A stretch of DNA of 64,000 nucleotides from Phallus indusiatus. Lineage: Eukaryota > Basidiomycota > Agaricomycetes > Phallales > Phallaceae. A program made the position numbers and the translations under genes. Numbering within the stretch: position 1 is the first letter of the stretch; the number at the start of each line of letters is the position of its first letter. Below the pieces are notes generated by a model. The model saw nothing but the letters and a program-made list of their open reading frames with translations, made no database searches and was not told the origin of the DNA. The DNA is taken from assembly GCA_027605045.1 (NCBI GenBank), contig JAQFWX010000006.1, positions 868,001-932,000 on the forward strand. The letters are read 5' to 3'. Positions 60,670-64,000 of this stretch are shown piece after piece.

Positions 60670-63600
60670 ATGACGGAAGGTATAAAAATATCTGGTAACT
60701 TGTAACTTCAGTCTTTGTTCAAAGATTTTCCGTTCATCTCACCCGGGACTCTTCTGAATAAAGATATTAATTTGTTTAATCCTCCAATTTCATGGGAAGG
60801 AAATTCCAAGCTCGTATTAGAAATCAAGTACAACAGCAAGGCGGCAACCACAATGCAAAGCGCAGTCGGGAAAAGAGATCAGGACAACAATCGTATAATC
60901 TGGGACGAGTCCTTCGTTTTGTATGTCAAAGATCATGATATTTCAACTTCCATCTTACATCTGCGATTTAGTGCCGGTGATATCACTGGCCACATTCTTC
61001 TGACTTTTACTGTCCGGAGTAAGCGAGCTCTAAAAAAGAATATCACAGTTGGCTCGTGCGAACACCAGGCCATTAACTTACTCGAAAAAAACAGTTCTGG
61101 TCAGTCATGTTACTGAAAACATTGGAAAACACTGTCGTTAGTCTTTTATTTACACGATTTCAGGTTTTTGCAAATTAGACGTCGTCGGAGAGTGTCATTT
61201 GACGTTCAACATCAGAAAAATACCTGCGCTTAACGTCGTTTCCGAAGTGATAGGAAAAGCATCGGCAGGATTAGGAAATTTACCGATTCTGGAAGCATCA
61301 GCCGAGGCTGCCAATGTTATCATTCCTGTGGCACAGTTCTACAATGATAATGAGAAGACCTGGTTGTCATTTCTTGACACATTCAAGGCTTTTATGAAAG
61401 TAATGGATAGTGTTTCCGAGGTAGCCCCGTCAGCAAGCATACCTCTACTCTTCTCTAAAACCTTTTTAGATAAATATATACGTGCAATCAGCGTGGAGTG
61501 TTCTATCTATTATTCCAAAGGTAAAAGCATGCTCTTTCTCTCTCAAACATATATAGACTGAGCTTGCAAGACTATTCTCGCGAAAAAAAATCGTGATGAC
61601 AAAGTTAAACAGTTATGCGAAAAGTTAAAGGACATCTACGAATATATCATTATGGACGCGGAACGACTTCGAGAGCTTATTACGACCCAGCCTACAACTC
61701 AGTCCACAAACATGAACTGGTCTACAGCCCGCTGGTCTACAATCCTTCCCACGCTGATACAACAAACCATTGAATGCGCACATTTTATCAAAGCATACGG
61801 TACGGAAAATACAGGTTGTGTTTCTCTCAAGGTCGTGGGGTCGTGCAATCAAGCCTGATTTTGAAATTCTAGCCAAAAACATAGTCAAGGCATTTGGCGG
61901 AGTATGGATGGCAAAATTCAAGCTTTCAACGACAAATTGGACCACCTGATCAAGGTGATGACGGATTCGGTCAATCTTGAAACTGGGATTATAACACTTC
62001 GCGTTTCTGAGAAGATCAGTGAACAAAGTATGTTAATCATTGAAGTTTGTATATTATTCTTCATCAATGACCTTGATTTCACAAGATGAATTGACATTGC
62101 TCGGAGATCTGCCCTACGACCCTGACGCTGGATTTTTCTCTAAGAAACGATGTTTCCCAGGGACTCGCCAGACGTTGATAAAGGAAATATTAGAATGGAT
62201 CAACAACGACTCGGACAACTTGCCACAAATTCTGGTACTGAGTGGACAAGCCGGAGTAGGAAAATCCTCAGTGGCGCATACCATCGCTGGAACATTTCAG
62301 AAACAGAACCGACTCGGATCCATGTTTTGTTTTAACAGGAGTTTCCCGGACCGGCGCAATTGTCTTTTTAGCACCATATCTCGTGACCTGGCTGACACTG
62401 ACACCCTCTGGCGAAACGAACTAGTGAAGGTTATCGATAAGTCTGCGGTTCGGAAAAAGAAGGATGTCGAAACGCAATTCGAGGAGCTGATACTTAAACC
62501 TTCGGAAAACGTGACGACTATTGGTTCTGTTGTTATCGTTGTGGACGCGTTGGATGAGAGTGGAGATCGTACTGAACGCGAGGAAGTTTTGGATATTCTC
62601 TTCAACAGATGGACGAAGCTTCCAAAAAATTATCGTATGGTTGTTACCACTCGCCCTGAACAGGACATCGAGGCTCAGTGTCAAAAATTCAATATCCCAT
62701 GTAAACGGATGGGTGATGTTGATGCAAAGGAAACACGTCGCGATATTAAAGCCTATTTGTCCAATCGTCTGGATTCAATATCATCAACTCTGGACGGCAT
62801 AGACGAAAATTGGCGCGACGTATTAACTAACCGTGCCGAAGGTCTTTTCCAATGGGCTCAGACAGCCTGCCAATTCATTAATCCCACTACGCAACGTTCA
62901 CAAATTATCAAGAAGAAATGGAAAATCTGTATCTCAGACTCGTCTTCATCATTATATGGACTTTATCGTCAAATCATCTCAAACCAGTCGGAAGCCGAGG
63001 ACGATGACTTTGTCGAAGATTTTAGGGCGATCGTAGGCGCGATTATAACTGCGCAGGAACCCTTATCTATAGATGCGCTACAAAATATCTTTGATGATAT
63101 TGAAGATATCAAGTCGATTCTCAATCCCTTTGGTTCTTTTTTCGTTGGCGTCCATGATTCGTCTACTCCAGTGCGACCTGTCCACACCTCTTTATTCGAT
63201 TTTTTCATCTCCAGAAAAATCGCTAAAGAAGACAACGAGTACTATATTGACACATTGAACCAAAGCCGGATCACGCTTGGTTGTCTTAAACTGATGAATC
63301 GGATGCTCTGCTTCAATATCTGTAGGCTTGAGACATCTCACCAGTTCAATGAAGATGTGCCTGATTTCGATTCACGGGTCAAGAAAGCCATTCCGCCGCA
63401 CTTGTCGTATTCGTGTCGGTTCTGGGCTTTTCATCTCCAGTGGTCAGCCCGTAGCGAGAAAATCATTCGCGAAGTCCGGGAATTAATGGATGACCATCTG
63501 ATGTATTATTTTGAGGCGCTCAGTTTGTTGAAAGCGGTTCAGCGTGGTCGTACGGCAATGCAAGAAATAGCGGATAGGTATAAAGTGGGTGATCTTTGAC

Positions 63601-64000
63601 CCGTCGCATATTCAATGGCTGAATCAAGTGGTAGGATGTAGACGGTGACCTGGTCGTGGATGCACTTGATGCATTGGGGTTTGCAACTGATTTTGGAGAC
63701 ATAATGATGACGAGCACACCCCATCTTTACATATCTGCACTTCCCTTCGCCCCTCGTGATTCATTTGTGTCTAGAAAGTACCTTGAGAAGTATCCTGGAT
63801 TAATTACGTTCAATGCTGGTCAACCTGTCGGCTCTTCGCGCAAAATGGGACTTAGGCTGGCACCTCCATTCACGTGGTTTGCCAGATCGTTCGCTTTTTG
63901 CCGCAAAGCCAACTATGTCGCATTTGCATCTGCTCAATATGAAGTCCGGATAATGAACTACATAACAAAAGAGCAGATTGTGACACAGGTACCCCGGGAA
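60670..64000 (+). CDS. STAND NLR-like protein, copy D (runs off the window)
   Basis: Exon 1 encodes MTEGIKIS, then a 69-nt intron. The C2-like exon is open to about 61,098 (LVLEIKYNSKAA, IIWDESFVLYVKDHD, HILLTFTVRSK, VGSCEHQAINLL) and is intact, unlike in A and C. Helical exons follow from 61,163 to about 61,990. NACHT begins at 62,088 with GQAGVGKSSVAHT, SFPDRRNCLFSTISRDLA, VVIVVDALDESGDR and RMVVTTRPEQD. An intron (donor after 63,593) leads into the propeller (TSTPHLYISALPFAPRDSFV), cut by the window end. Near 61,890-61,910 the frame matches the other copies only after a one-base shift, so that exon junction may be a frameshift or an unusual splice. Confidence 0.8.

Noticed and set aside
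1..64000. tRNA or rRNA genes
   Set aside because: I did not find a convincing cloverleaf or rRNA core by reading; a tRNAscan-type search would be needed to exclude a tRNA.

Overview
The window looks like nuclear DNA of a basidiomycete fungus, most likely an Agaricomycete. Genes are broken by many introns of about 50-70 nt with GT-AG (twice GC-AG) borders. The protein families present (NACHT-WD40 STAND proteins with the Agaricomycete FVHG..W..C tail, DUF6535-like membrane protein, DUF6532-like protein, an HNHP-type zinc protein, F-box/LRR-like protein) are typical of that class. No species can be named from the sequence alone. Exon models here were built by hand from paralogue comparison and reading-frame phase; several close perfectly in frame (STAND copy B 4977 nt, MsrA fusion 1134 nt, RING protein 2046 nt, FAH protein 966 nt).

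Layout. 1-1,690: remnant of a DUF6532-like gene and a small proline-rich tandem repeat. 1,706-5,860: a decayed, deletion-riddled copy of the block at 12,426-18,850 (WD40 tail, MsrA, HNHP protein). 5,870-8,000: coiled-coil scraps and a GC-rich repeat island with hairpins. 8,012-13,479: STAND gene A (C2-like domain frameshifted). 14,782-16,156: a methionine-rich domain fused to peptide methionine sulfoxide reductase A. 16,345-18,292: HNHP zinc protein. 19,262-23,489: divergent pair of a flavin monooxygenase (-) and a fumarylacetoacetate-hydrolase-fold enzyme (+). 25,103-27,343: RING/coiled-coil protein. 28,268-30,837: cytochrome P450. 31,392-34,336: DUF6535-like protein. 34,860-36,440: F-box protein (-). 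36,800-64,000: an expanding tandem array of STAND genes B (intact), C (C2 region broken) and D (runs off the window), each preceded by a divergent, mostly decayed minus-strand companion and by the same palindromic promoter motif. A truncated MFS transporter and a peroxisomal MaoC-type hydratase with C-terminal SKL sit between C and D.

How the genes may work together. The four STAND paralogues (C2-like domain, helical region, NACHT ATPase, long WD40 propeller, conserved tail) have the architecture of fungal NLR-like receptors used in non-self recognition, and their tandem duplication with frameshifts and indels looks like birth-and-death evolution. The monooxygenase/FAH pair and the P450 are ordinary oxidative metabolism genes. 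The most unusual gene is the Met-rich-MsrA fusion: roughly a quarter of its first 206 residues are methionine, so the enzyme carries its own potential substrate.
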